From the NCBI GenBank assembly GCA_937891725.1, contig CALAHL010000207.1:1-11561 (forward strand): 11,561 bases of DNA, in the 5' to 3' direction. Both the position numbers and the translations under genes were made by a program. How positions within the stretch are numbered: position 1 is the stretch's first letter; each line of letters begins with the position of its first letter. The notes under the pieces are model-generated. The model did no database searches, was not told the origin of the DNA, and was given only the letters and a program-made list of their open reading frames with translations. Below are positions 1 to 5,701 of the stretch, piece after piece. Source of the DNA: an uncultured Rhodospirillaceae bacterium (GTDB taxonomy: Bacteria > Pseudomonadota > Alphaproteobacteria > Thalassobaculales > Thalassobaculaceae).

Positions 1-46
1 TGCCATGAGGGGCAAAGCCCTCGGCACGAAACAACCAGTCGATCAC
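1..46 (-). CDS. N-terminus of probable membrane sensor protein (partial, runs off left edge)
   Basis: Reading leftwards from a GTG at 46-44, the first 15 codons give MIDWLFRAEGFAPHG, then the window ends. A good ribosome binding site (AGGGAGG, about 5 nt before the GTG) supports this start; the overlapping ATG two bases upstream is followed at once by TGA and cannot be used. The pattern W-L-(x)-G-F-x-P-H-G matches what I recall as the opening of many alphaproteobacterial multi-pass membrane sensor histidine kinases and diguanylate cyclases, where PHG is followed by C-x-x-W and then membrane helices. None of the later domains are in the window, so kinase, cyclase or other output cannot be told. 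Gene identity is inferred from a very short stretch; the existence of a gene start here is more secure than its class. Confidence 0.5.
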   Translation of the reverse strand, partial: MIDWLFRAEGFAPHG

Positions 47-118
47 ATCACCCTCCCTTACGATCCGACGCGGGCCGATCTACCAGGACTGCAAGCATCG
101 CCATTCGGATACGGACAC

Positions 119-133
119 GCGGACTTGGTCCGC
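119..133. other. Short perfect hairpin between two minus-strand genes
   Basis: GCGGAC-TTG-GTCCGC is a perfect 6-bp stem with a 3-nt loop. It starts 18 nt beyond the stop of the 128-aa gene on the minus strand and lies upstream of the start at 46. There is no T-run, so it is not a classical intrinsic terminator; it could be a transcript 3' end or chance. The remainder of 47-150 shows nothing else I can name. Confidence 0.25.
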
Positions 134-150
134 TATGATACATCCTTGGA

Positions 151-537
151 TCAGCTTTGGGACGCTGCCGGCTCGGTGGTCTTCTTCTCGGACGCGTCCG
201 GCAACGGGAACATGCCAATGCGCAAAGCGAACAGGTCCATTCCGGACAATCTCAGCGCTTCCAGCACCTTCTCTCCGGAACGCGGGAGCGGGATCTTGTG
301 GTCGAGCGCGTACAGGATGAGGGCTGCGACCACCTCCTCGGCGGCGAACGCCGATTCGAGATCCTTGCCTTCGTCCGGAGTGACGAACAACCGTCCGCCC
401 GGCGGCGTTCCGGGACCCGGAACCGCATAATTGAGATACCCGTCGGGGAGTTTGCGTCCGCGCTTGCGGGCAAAGGTGGCGAGCGCCTGAGCAGCCTCTT
501 TCGACGAGAAGACCAGAAACCTGAATTCGGATGGCAT
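151..537 (-). CDS. Conserved-looking small protein of unknown function (128 aa)
   Basis: I do not recognise a named family. The ATG at 537 follows a GGAGG site (548-552) at a spacing of about 10 nt, which supports both the gene and the start. The protein is soluble in appearance, with no signal peptide or membrane segment. Residues 1-45 look like an alpha/beta unit beginning EFRFLVFSS, with basic ARKRGRK at about 23-29. Residues 30-55 are Gly/Pro-rich. Residues 62-100 form a probable helical part with hydrophobic AALILYALDHKIPLPR. The last 12 residues are charged, Ser/Ala-rich and probably disordered. Codon use matches the neighbours, and the opposite-strand frames are less protein-like. It lies 89 nt downstream of the carbamoyltransferase on the same strand; whether the two share a transcript is unclear, because a hairpin lies between them. 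A small regulatory or adaptor protein is possible, but no function can be assigned from sequence. Confidence 0.65.
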   Translation of the reverse strand: MPSEFRFLVFSSKEAAQALATFARKRGRKLPDGYLNYAVPGPGTPPGGRLFVTPDEGKDLESAFAAEEVVAALILYALDHKIPLPRSGEKVLEALRLSGMDLFALRIGMFPLPDASEKKTTEPAASQS

Positions 538-560
538 GAAGTGCCAGCCTCCGCTTGGTC

Positions 561-573
561 GCGTGCTACACGC
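561..573. other. Small perfect hairpin in the 538-626 intergenic gap
   Basis: GCGTG-CTA-CACGC is a 5-bp perfect stem with a 3-nt loop, lying downstream of the carbamoyltransferase stop and upstream of the 128-aa gene's ribosome binding site. There is no T-run after it on the minus strand. It may mark a transcript end or a protein site, or be chance; the rest of this 89-nt gap has no evident promoter. Confidence 0.2.
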
Positions 574-626
574 CCCTTATGCCGCCTCAGGACGCCCTTC
601 GGCAAGAGCCCCGAGGTTTTCCCCGA

Positions 627-2639
627 TCAGGTGCCTGCCCGGGTCAGCCGATGGCCGTCCAGATAAAGCACGTCGAGTTCCGAGTTTCGAAACATGGTGA
701 TCGCCTCCTCCGGGCTTTCGACGATCGGTTCACCGCGCCCGTTCAGCGAGGTGTTCATCACCACCGGAACACCGGTCATGCGCTCGAACGCCACGACAAG
801 ATCCCGGAACCCGCCGCAGGTTTCATCAACCGTCTGGACCCGTGCGGAGCGGTCGACATGGGTGATGGCCGGGATGTCGTCGCGGGTCACGGTGGCGGTG
901 AACAGCATATGCGGGCTGACCGCAGGCGCGCCCTCGAACCACTCCGGCGCCCGTTCGACCAGCACGGCCGGCGCCAGCGGCCGCCACTGTTCCCGGTTTT
1001 TGACCAGGTTCACCCGGCGCCAGCTGTCGGATCGACGCGGATCGGCAACCACCGATCGGTGACCCAGCGCGCGGGGGCCGATCTCCGACCGCCCCTCGTA
1101 CCATCCGATGATCCGCCCTTCGACCAGATCGGCGGCCGCCGCCTCGGCACAGTCCAGATCGTCTTCGACCACCATGTCGTCCGCCGCGCTCACCGCCGCC
1201 AGCACTTCGGTGGGTGTGATCCGACGCCCGAGATAGGCCGATCCGCATGTCGCCGCGCCCTGCGTGGCACGCGGCTCGTCGAACAGGGTGTGGGCAAGAT
1301 AGAACGCGCCACCGATTGCCAAGCGGGAATCGTCGCAGGTCGGCGGGACGAACACAGACCCGAATGCCGACTCCCGCCAAACCCGGCTGTTGGCCGGACA
1401 GTTCAAGGCGCAGCCGCCGGTCAGGCACAATGTGTCGGTCTCAAGCCCCAGATCATCCGCCAACCCCCTGATCTGATGAGCCATTGCCAGTGTTTGGGCC
1501 TCGAAGCTCTGCTGAATCGACGCAGCCAGGTCTTTGGAGAACGCCAGCAACGGGTCGCCCGACGGGACCGGATGGCGGATGCCGGCCTCGCGCTCGGTGG
1601 CCAAGGCGGCCCGGACATAGGGCCAGGCTTTCTCGTAGAGGGCCACCGGGATGCTGTCAGGATCGGTCGGATGCCGCGCTTCAAGATCGCCCGCGGAGCC
1701 AATCCAACTGTCGTTGTGGAAGCGGGGCGTGCCATAGGGAGACAGCCCCATCAACTTGCCCGGTCCTCCCATGCCCTTGAGGCCGCAGGCATCGGCGACA
1801 CGGCGATACATGTTGCCCCCGGTGCCGAAATTGAACCAGATCGGATGCAGCTTGTTGCCTTCGCCGAAGCAATAAAGTCCTCCGGTGTGGCCGTAGACCG
1901 AATTGCCCTGTCCCCCGTCATGGGTGATCACCGCTGCGGTTTCGGCGTCGGATCCGTAAAACGCCGTTGCCGCATGGGCCAGATGGTGCGGGATGACCGC
2001 ACCGGGAATCCGTCGTCCGTGGATCTTCGCCAGAATTGGGATGTGAAACGCCCCGATTGTCAGATCGCGCCACCCGGTCTTGGCATAGAGCGCGCGCGCT
2101 GCCGGCCGGATCTGCTCCGATCGAAGGCTTTGCGCCCAGGGGCGGGGGAAATACGGGAACTGTTGGGTGAAGAGGACCTCGGACTCCGGCTCGGAGGGGT
2201 CCACCGGGCGTTCGCCGGACAGCTGGCCGAACAGATCCTTGGTGTCGGGAAAGGTCTGGAAATTGCGCAAGCGGGTCCGACCACGCTCGGCCTGACCGGC
2301 CATGGTCTTTGCCCAGTCTGCCCAAGTGCCGGTCATGGTCCCGGCGACCTTGATCCCGGTGACCACGTCGGCGGCGTCATCGGGCGCATATACGAAACTG
2401 AATTTTTCGGGCTCGACGAACAGAAACGGCCAATTCTGAGTGGTCGTCACCGCGATCCGATCGACATCCTTGATTGAGATACCGGCGTCGGCGAGTGCGG
2501 CATCGATATCGTCCATCGTCGCAATCGCGGCATGTTTGATCCGGGTGCGTCGTTCCCGTTCAATCAGGCTTTGAACCCGCCCGTCGACCAGCACGGTAAC
2601 CGCCGCGTCATGGCCCATATGTATCCCGAGAACGATCAT
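627..2639 (-). CDS. O-carbamoyltransferase, NodU/CmcH/TobZ family
   Basis: Full-length (670 aa) cytoplasmic two-domain enzyme. This family transfers a carbamoyl group from carbamoyl phosphate, through a carbamoyl-adenylate, to a hydroxyl of a sugar or natural product. The N-terminal Kae1-like ATPase domain opens with GIHMGHDAA (5-13) and carries ERERR...KH (27-36), the metal-binding HHLAHAA (218-224), DGGQGN (241-246), KLMGLSPYG (295-303) and the ALN loop TGGCALN (407-413). The C-terminal YrdC-like carbamoyl-adenylate domain shows GPRALGHRS (521-529), REQWRPLAPAVL (549-560) and NTSLNGRGEPIVESP (629-643). All blocks I expect are present, so it should be active. The ATG overlaps the stop of the upstream TPR-type frame (ATGA), which implies translational coupling. 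No sugar, polyketide or peptide synthesis genes are in the window, so the acceptor is unknown; surface glycan or lipooligosaccharide decoration is one possibility. The family call is firm; the substrate is not. Confidence 0.93.
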   Translation of the reverse strand: MIVLGIHMGHDAAVTVLVDGRVQSLIERERRTRIKHAAIATMDDIDAALADAGISIKDVDRIAVTTTQNWPFLFVEPEKFSFVYAPDDAADVVTGIKVAGTMTGTWADWAKTMAGQAERGRTRLRNFQTFPDTKDLFGQLSGERPVDPSEPESEVLFTQQFPYFPRPWAQSLRSEQIRPAARALYAKTGWRDLTIGAFHIPILAKIHGRRIPGAVIPHHLAHAATAFYGSDAETAAVITHDGGQGNSVYGHTGGLYCFGEGNKLHPIWFNFGTGGNMYRRVADACGLKGMGGPGKLMGLSPYGTPRFHNDSWIGSAGDLEARHPTDPDSIPVALYEKAWPYVRAALATEREAGIRHPVPSGDPLLAFSKDLAASIQQSFEAQTLAMAHQIRGLADDLGLETDTLCLTGGCALNCPANSRVWRESAFGSVFVPPTCDDSRLAIGGAFYLAHTLFDEPRATQGAATCGSAYLGRRITPTEVLAAVSAADDMVVEDDLDCAEAAAADLVEGRIIGWYEGRSEIGPRALGHRSVVADPRRSDSWRRVNLVKNREQWRPLAPAVLVERAPEWFEGAPAVSPHMLFTATVTRDDIPAITHVDRSARVQTVDETCGGFRDLVVAFERMTGVPVVMNTSLNGRGEPIVESPEEAITMFRNSELDVLYLDGHRLTRAGT

Positions 2640-2945
2640 CGTGCGACCTCGTGCGACTCGGCATTTTCGACGGCGGCCGCCAAATCTGCGGGCAGGGGCC
2701 CCGAAACGGTGATCCGCTCCGCCTCGTCAAACAAGCCGGCCGTCAGCAGCACCTCGGCGAAGACGATCCGGAAGCGCGGATGCCCACCGGTTGGCATCCG
2801 CTAACCCTTTGAGCAGCTCGATCGCCTCGGCATGCCATCCGGCTTCGGACAAGGTTTTCGCATGCTCCAAAGTCCCCCTTGGCGACCCGTCGGTCTGCGG
2901 TGGGATCGGCGGTGCCGAGGCGGTTTCTCCGGACGGAGAATTCAT
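2636..2945 (-). pseudogene. TPR-like small protein gene, split by an apparent +1 frameshift
   Basis: Two minus-strand frames together give one TPR-like protein of about 102 residues. The first frame (ATG at 2945, or a TTG at 2966) encodes a Pro/Thr/Ser-rich leader, then GTLEHAKTLSEAGWHAEAIE and LLKGLADAN, a TPR-like helix pair. It then runs into unrelated sequence and stops at 2727. The next frame, open from 2800 to a TGA at 2638-2636, encodes HPRFRIVFAEVLLTAGLFDE and AERI, a second TPR-like helix pair, and ends in an ATGA overlap with the carbamoyltransferase. Seven bases separate the last good codon of frame one (Asn) from the His codon of frame two. Removing one base leaves two residues, which restores the 34-residue TPR spacing exactly. 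This points to a one-base insertion near 2783-2789, either a true mutation or a sequencing error. Alternatively the 53-aa downstream frame (ATG at 2797) is made alone. No good ribosome binding site precedes 2945 or 2966. Confidence 0.6.
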
Positions 2946-2982
2946 GGTGTGAGAGGTAGGCTCCAAATTTCGGGAACATCTG

Positions 2983-3000
2983 GTTAACTGCGCATTTAAC
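2983..3000. promoter_or_regulatory. Operator-like imperfect palindrome upstream of the TPR/carbamoyltransferase genes
   Basis: GTTAACTGCGCATTTAAC is an 18-bp palindrome with only one mismatched pair: arms GTTAA/TTAAC around a TGCGCA core. It sits 38 bp upstream of the ATG at 2945, in a spot suited to a dimeric regulator. The regulator is unknown. No convincing -10/-35 pair was found here; the closest is TTGAAA on the minus strand at 3012-3007, with a poor -10. Confidence 0.4.
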
Positions 3001-3030
3001 GAGTGATTTCAAGCCCTTGGGGGAAGCGTC

Positions 3031-3046
3031 GTGGCGTATACTCCAC
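3031..3046. promoter_or_regulatory. Second operator-like palindrome with GTATAC core
   Basis: GTGGCGTATACTCCAC is a 16-bp palindrome with one mismatched pair around GTATAC, a core common in GntR-type operators. Its centre is 47 bp from that of the 2983-3000 palindrome. With that site it forms a possible control region for the minus-strand genes to its left. Function is inferred only from symmetry and position. Confidence 0.35.
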
Positions 3047-3107
3047 CTTAGGCGCACAATCGCATGCTCCGTCATCGCCGACTAAGGGTTGAATGAGTGG
3101 AGCTTTT

Positions 3108-3149
3108 GTAGGGATGTGCCTTGTCTGTCGTCAGATAGCAACATCCTAC
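3108..3149 (-). terminator. Possible transcript-end stem-loop overlapping the class II aldolase stop codon
   Basis: GTAGGGATGT (3108-3117) pairs with ACATCCTAC (3141-3149) with a single bulged base, and a small inner TCTG/CAGA stem (3124-3135) lies in the loop. The outer stem contains the TAG stop of the minus-strand aldolase gene. No T-run follows, so it is not a standard intrinsic terminator; it may be a Rho-associated or RNA-stability element. Confidence 0.3.
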
Positions 3150-3916
3150 GCTCGGAAATCCGCGCCCTCTCGATCCAGTTTCCGCATCCAGGCGGCCAGT
3201 TCAAGTTCGCCATAGCCGCCGAACCGGGTCCCTACCGGTTTCTGCGCCCGGGTCTTCGTGACGATATCGGAGGGGATCGCGACCACCTCGGCCTGTCCAC
3301 CCGCCTGCGCCAGCACCTGCACCCGACAGGCGCGTTCCAGATTGTACATGTGGAAAAACGCCTCCGCGACGGTCTCGCCGATGGTCAGCGTGCCGTGATT
3401 CCGCAGGATCATCATCTTCTTGTCACCCATATCGGTGACCAGCCGCGGCTTCTCGGCGTCGTCGAAGGCCAGACCCTCATAGTCGTGATAGGCGATGCCG
3501 CCCGGCGCGAACATGGCGAACTGGGAGCAGTCGATCAGCCCGTCCTTCTGGCAGGACACCGCCACGCCGGAATCGGTATGAACGTGAAGCACGCAATGCG
3601 CGCCCGGTACCGCCTCATGGACAGCACCGTGGATGATGAACCCGGCGTAATTGATCGGGTAGGCGCTCTCCTCGACGATGTTGCCCTCAAGATCGATCTT
3701 CACCAGATTTGACGCAGTGACCTCTTCGTACATCAGCCCGAACGGGTTGATCAGGAAATGGTGGTCCTCGCCCGGCACGCGGGCCGAAAGATGGGTGTAG
3801 ATCAGATCGTCCATGCCCATCTTGGCGAAGATCCGATAGACCGCCGCCAGTTCTTCGCGGACCTTCCGCTCCTCGGCCGACCAAGTGGCGGTGCGTTTCA
3901 TAGCGGTGATACTCAT
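3146..3916 (-). CDS. Class II aldolase/adducin family protein
   Basis: 256 aa, the usual length for this Zn-dependent fold, whose members include fuculose- and ribulose-phosphate aldolases and epimerases and adducin head-like proteins. The start is set by a strong AGGAGGA site 6 nt before the ATG at 3916, in preference to the Met five codons later. Visible blocks are THLSARVPGEDHHFLINPFG (41-60), IHGAVHEAVPGAHCVLHVHT (95-114), with the HxH metal pair at 111/113, and ILRNHGTL (170-177), with the third metal ligand His174. By eye, the position of the catalytic Glu of L-fuculose-phosphate aldolase (Glu73, four residues before a conserved His) is Gly92 here. This suggests the adducin-like branch of unknown reaction rather than a classical aldolase. 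It follows the VOC gene by 53 nt on the same strand, probably in one operon. No phosphate-sugar genes are adjacent, so the substrate is unknown. Confidence 0.9.
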   Translation of the reverse strand: MSITAMKRTATWSAEERKVREELAAVYRIFAKMGMDDLIYTHLSARVPGEDHHFLINPFGLMYEEVTASNLVKIDLEGNIVEESAYPINYAGFIIHGAVHEAVPGAHCVLHVHTDSGVAVSCQKDGLIDCSQFAMFAPGGIAYHDYEGLAFDDAEKPRLVTDMGDKKMMILRNHGTLTIGETVAEAFFHMYNLERACRVQVLAQAGGQAEVVAIPSDIVTKTRAQKPVGTRFGGYGELELAAWMRKLDREGADFRA

Positions 3917-3969
3917 CTCAAGTCCTCCTGGTGAAACAGTCTCGACGGCCTGTTCTCGGCCGCCTGCGC

Positions 3970-4377
3970 TTAACGGCCTGGGAATTCGGTCAGGTCTGCC
4001 TTCTCATCGGCGGCGAAATCAATGTGCAAATGATTGCCGTCGCAATCCAGGATATTCACCTGCTGAATGGCGATGGTCGGAAGAACCCGGCACCAATAGG
4101 GTACGTTTTCGGCTCGCAAGTGCGCCAGAAACCCCGCAAGATCGGTGGCGGATAACGCGAAGTGCTCCAGCCGCTGATCTTCCTGATAGTCTGGAGGCGT
4201 GTTCTCTACCCCGACCAGATGCACCACTGCTTGGTCTCCGGTGTACAGCCAGGCGCCCGGAAACGGAAACGCAGGTCGCGGTCCCGGTTTCAGCCCCAAG
4301 ACCCGTCCGTAGAATTCGACCGTGCGATCGAGATTTTCTGTTCTAAGATTGACGTGGTCGAGCCGGTGCAGTGGCAT
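3970..4377 (-). CDS. VOC/glyoxalase-fold protein
   Basis: 135 aa, a single vicinal-oxygen-chelate unit of two beta-alpha-beta-beta-beta modules that would pair as a dimer. The frame stays open far upstream opposite the glycosylase gene, but the family homology begins at MPLHRLDHVN and a GGGAGGATC site lies just before this ATG, so 4377 is the start. Module 1 has LDHVNLRTENLDRTVEFYGRV in outline (metal-ligand His8, then the FY-xx-VLGL helix). Module 2 has LEHFALSATDL (His72) and ends DCDGNHLHIDF, where Asp120 stands in the place usually held by a Glu ligand. Family members include glyoxalase I, fosfomycin thiol transferases, extradiol dioxygenases and methylmalonyl-CoA epimerases; the sequence does not decide among them. 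It lies 53 nt upstream of the class II aldolase on the same strand, so a shared small-aldehyde or keto-acid substrate is a reasonable guess. Confidence 0.85.
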   Translation of the reverse strand: MPLHRLDHVNLRTENLDRTVEFYGRVLGLKPGPRPAFPFPGAWLYTGDQAVVHLVGVENTPPDYQEDQRLEHFALSATDLAGFLAHLRAENVPYWCRVLPTIAIQQVNILDCDGNHLHIDFAADEKADLTEFPGR

Positions 4378-4413
4378 CACGATCCTCCCGATGATTTTGG
4401 TGAGTTTAGCCGG

Positions 4414-5610
4414 ATGATTGACCGTCTGACCAATGCTGATCTGCGAGCGCTGTTTTTGGACCGGCACGGCTTGACCGCCTCGCCGTCCGGACCCCTGAGC
4501 CGCGACGGACTTGAGGCGCTGATCGACCAACTGGGTTTTGTGCAGGTCGACACGATCTCGACGCTTGAGCAGGCGCATCACCACATTCTGCTGACCCGCG
4601 CCAGCGGTTACCGGAAATCCCTGCTTAAGCATCTTTTGGAAAGCCGCCGCTCGATGTTCGAGCACTGGACCCATGACGCCTCGATCATCCCGACCCGGTT
4701 CTATCCCTATTGGAAGCCCCGCTTCGAGCGGATGCGGGCGCGGATGGATCTTGCAAGCCATTGGCAAGATCGGTTCGGCGGACGCAAGCAGGCGATCCTG
4801 GAAGAGGTGCTGGAACACGTGCACCGGACCGGTCCGACCAGATCCAGGGACCTGACCCCGAACGATTCCGAAACGCGGGAGGCGTGGTGGGGGTGGACGC
4901 CGTCGAAAACGGCGCTGGAATATCTCTGGCGGTCGGGCACCTTCGCGGTCGACGGGCGGGACGGGTTCCAGAAGCGCTATGATCTGGCACCTCGGGTGAT
5001 CCCGTCGGAACATCATGATCCGGACCCGGACCACGCAGCATCGGTCGATTGGTCCTGCCGCGAGGCGCTGAGCCGCCTGGGCGTCGCAACCCACGGGGAG
5101 CTGGCCGCGTTCTTCGACGGGATCGGGCCGGCGGACGCCGAGGCGTGGTGTCAGGCGGCGGGGCCGACCACCGTGCGCCGGATCGAGATCGAGCACGCCG
5201 ATGGCAGCGTGCGGGAGGTCTGGGCGCGACCCGACATTCTGGATGTACGCGACCAGGTCCAGGACCCGCCGGCGCGGGTGCGGTTTCTCTCGCCGTTCGA
5301 CCCGATGATCCGAGACCGGGACCGGCTGCAACGCTTCTTCGGGTTCGACTATCGGTTCGAGGCGTTCGTGCCCGGCCCCAAGCGTCTGTTCGGGTATTAT
5401 ACGCTGCCGATGCTGGAGCGGGACCGACTGATCGGCCGGGTCGAACTCAAGGCCCATCGGGATCGCGGCATGTTGGAGGTCCGGGGATTCTGGCTGGAGC
5501 CAAAAGTCCGCGCGGCCAAGGACCGGATGGCCCGGATCGATGCGGAGATCGAGCGGTGGCGGGTGTTCACGGGCTTGGAGACCGTGACCTGGACGGCGGC
5601 CCGACCGTAG
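4414..5610 (+). CDS. ycaQ: YcaQ/AlkX-type winged-helix DNA glycosylase
   Basis: 398 aa, the typical size of the HTH_42/AZL family. E. coli YcaQ (AlkX) removes bulky N7-alkylpurines and unhooks DNA interstrand crosslinks; Streptomyces AlkZ gives self-resistance to azinomycin. The catalytic Gln-x-Asp is visible as QVD (44-46) in GFVQVDTIST, which places it with the AlkX (Q-x-D) rather than the AlkZ (Q-x-Q) branch. Other signature blocks are AHHHILLTR (54-62), FEHWTHDASIIP (82-93), and LSPFDPMIRDRDRLQRFFGF (292-311), followed by DYRFEAFVPGPKRLFGYYTL. The start at the ATG of MIDRLTNADL fits the family N-terminus; only a weak GGTGAG precedes it, 9-10 nt upstream. Upstream extension in frame would run back over the VOC gene on the other strand and is not credible. 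The gene is divergent from the VOC/aldolase pair with 36 bp between starts, so the promoters must overlap or lie inside coding sequence. Likely role: repair of alkylated or crosslinked DNA. Confidence 0.88.
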   Translation: MIDRLTNADLRALFLDRHGLTASPSGPLSRDGLEALIDQLGFVQVDTISTLEQAHHHILLTRASGYRKSLLKHLLESRRSMFEHWTHDASIIPTRFYPYWKPRFERMRARMDLASHWQDRFGGRKQAILEEVLEHVHRTGPTRSRDLTPNDSETREAWWGWTPSKTALEYLWRSGTFAVDGRDGFQKRYDLAPRVIPSEHHDPDPDHAASVDWSCREALSRLGVATHGELAAFFDGIGPADAEAWCQAAGPTTVRRIEIEHADGSVREVWARPDILDVRDQVQDPPARVRFLSPFDPMIRDRDRLQRFFGFDYRFEAFVPGPKRLFGYYTLPMLERDRLIGRVELKAHRDRGMLEVRGFWLEPKVRAAKDRMARIDAEIERWRVFTGLETVTWTAARP

Positions 5611-5616
5611 CGGTCG
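5602..5616 (+). other. Perfect hairpin with the glycosylase stop codon in its loop
   Basis: CGACCG-TAG-CGGTCG is a 6-bp perfect stem whose 3-nt loop is exactly the TAG stop codon of the YcaQ-type gene. A short T-run (TTTT at 5648-5651) comes too late for a standard terminator. It may be a transcript-end structure. The gap 5617-5701 shows no convincing promoter; a TTGACC at 5676 is too close to the next start to serve as a -35 box unless the mRNA is leaderless. Confidence 0.3.
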
Positions 5617-5701
5617 CACAGCCGGTCGTCGTATTCGCGCAGGACTGTTTTCCGTAACCCGTTCTTTCTTATCTTTTGACCTGCGGATACGATCCGGCAC
5701 C

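Noticed and set aside
555..2477. 640-residue open frame on the plus strand
   Set aside because: It is antisense to the carbamoyltransferase, whose motifs are unmistakable. Its translation is Arg/Gly/Pro/His-rich without domains, as expected for an antisense frame in GC-rich DNA.
5676..5681. TTGACC as a -35 box for the SMP-30 operon
   Set aside because: A -10 at normal spacing would fall on the start codon, and no match exists there.
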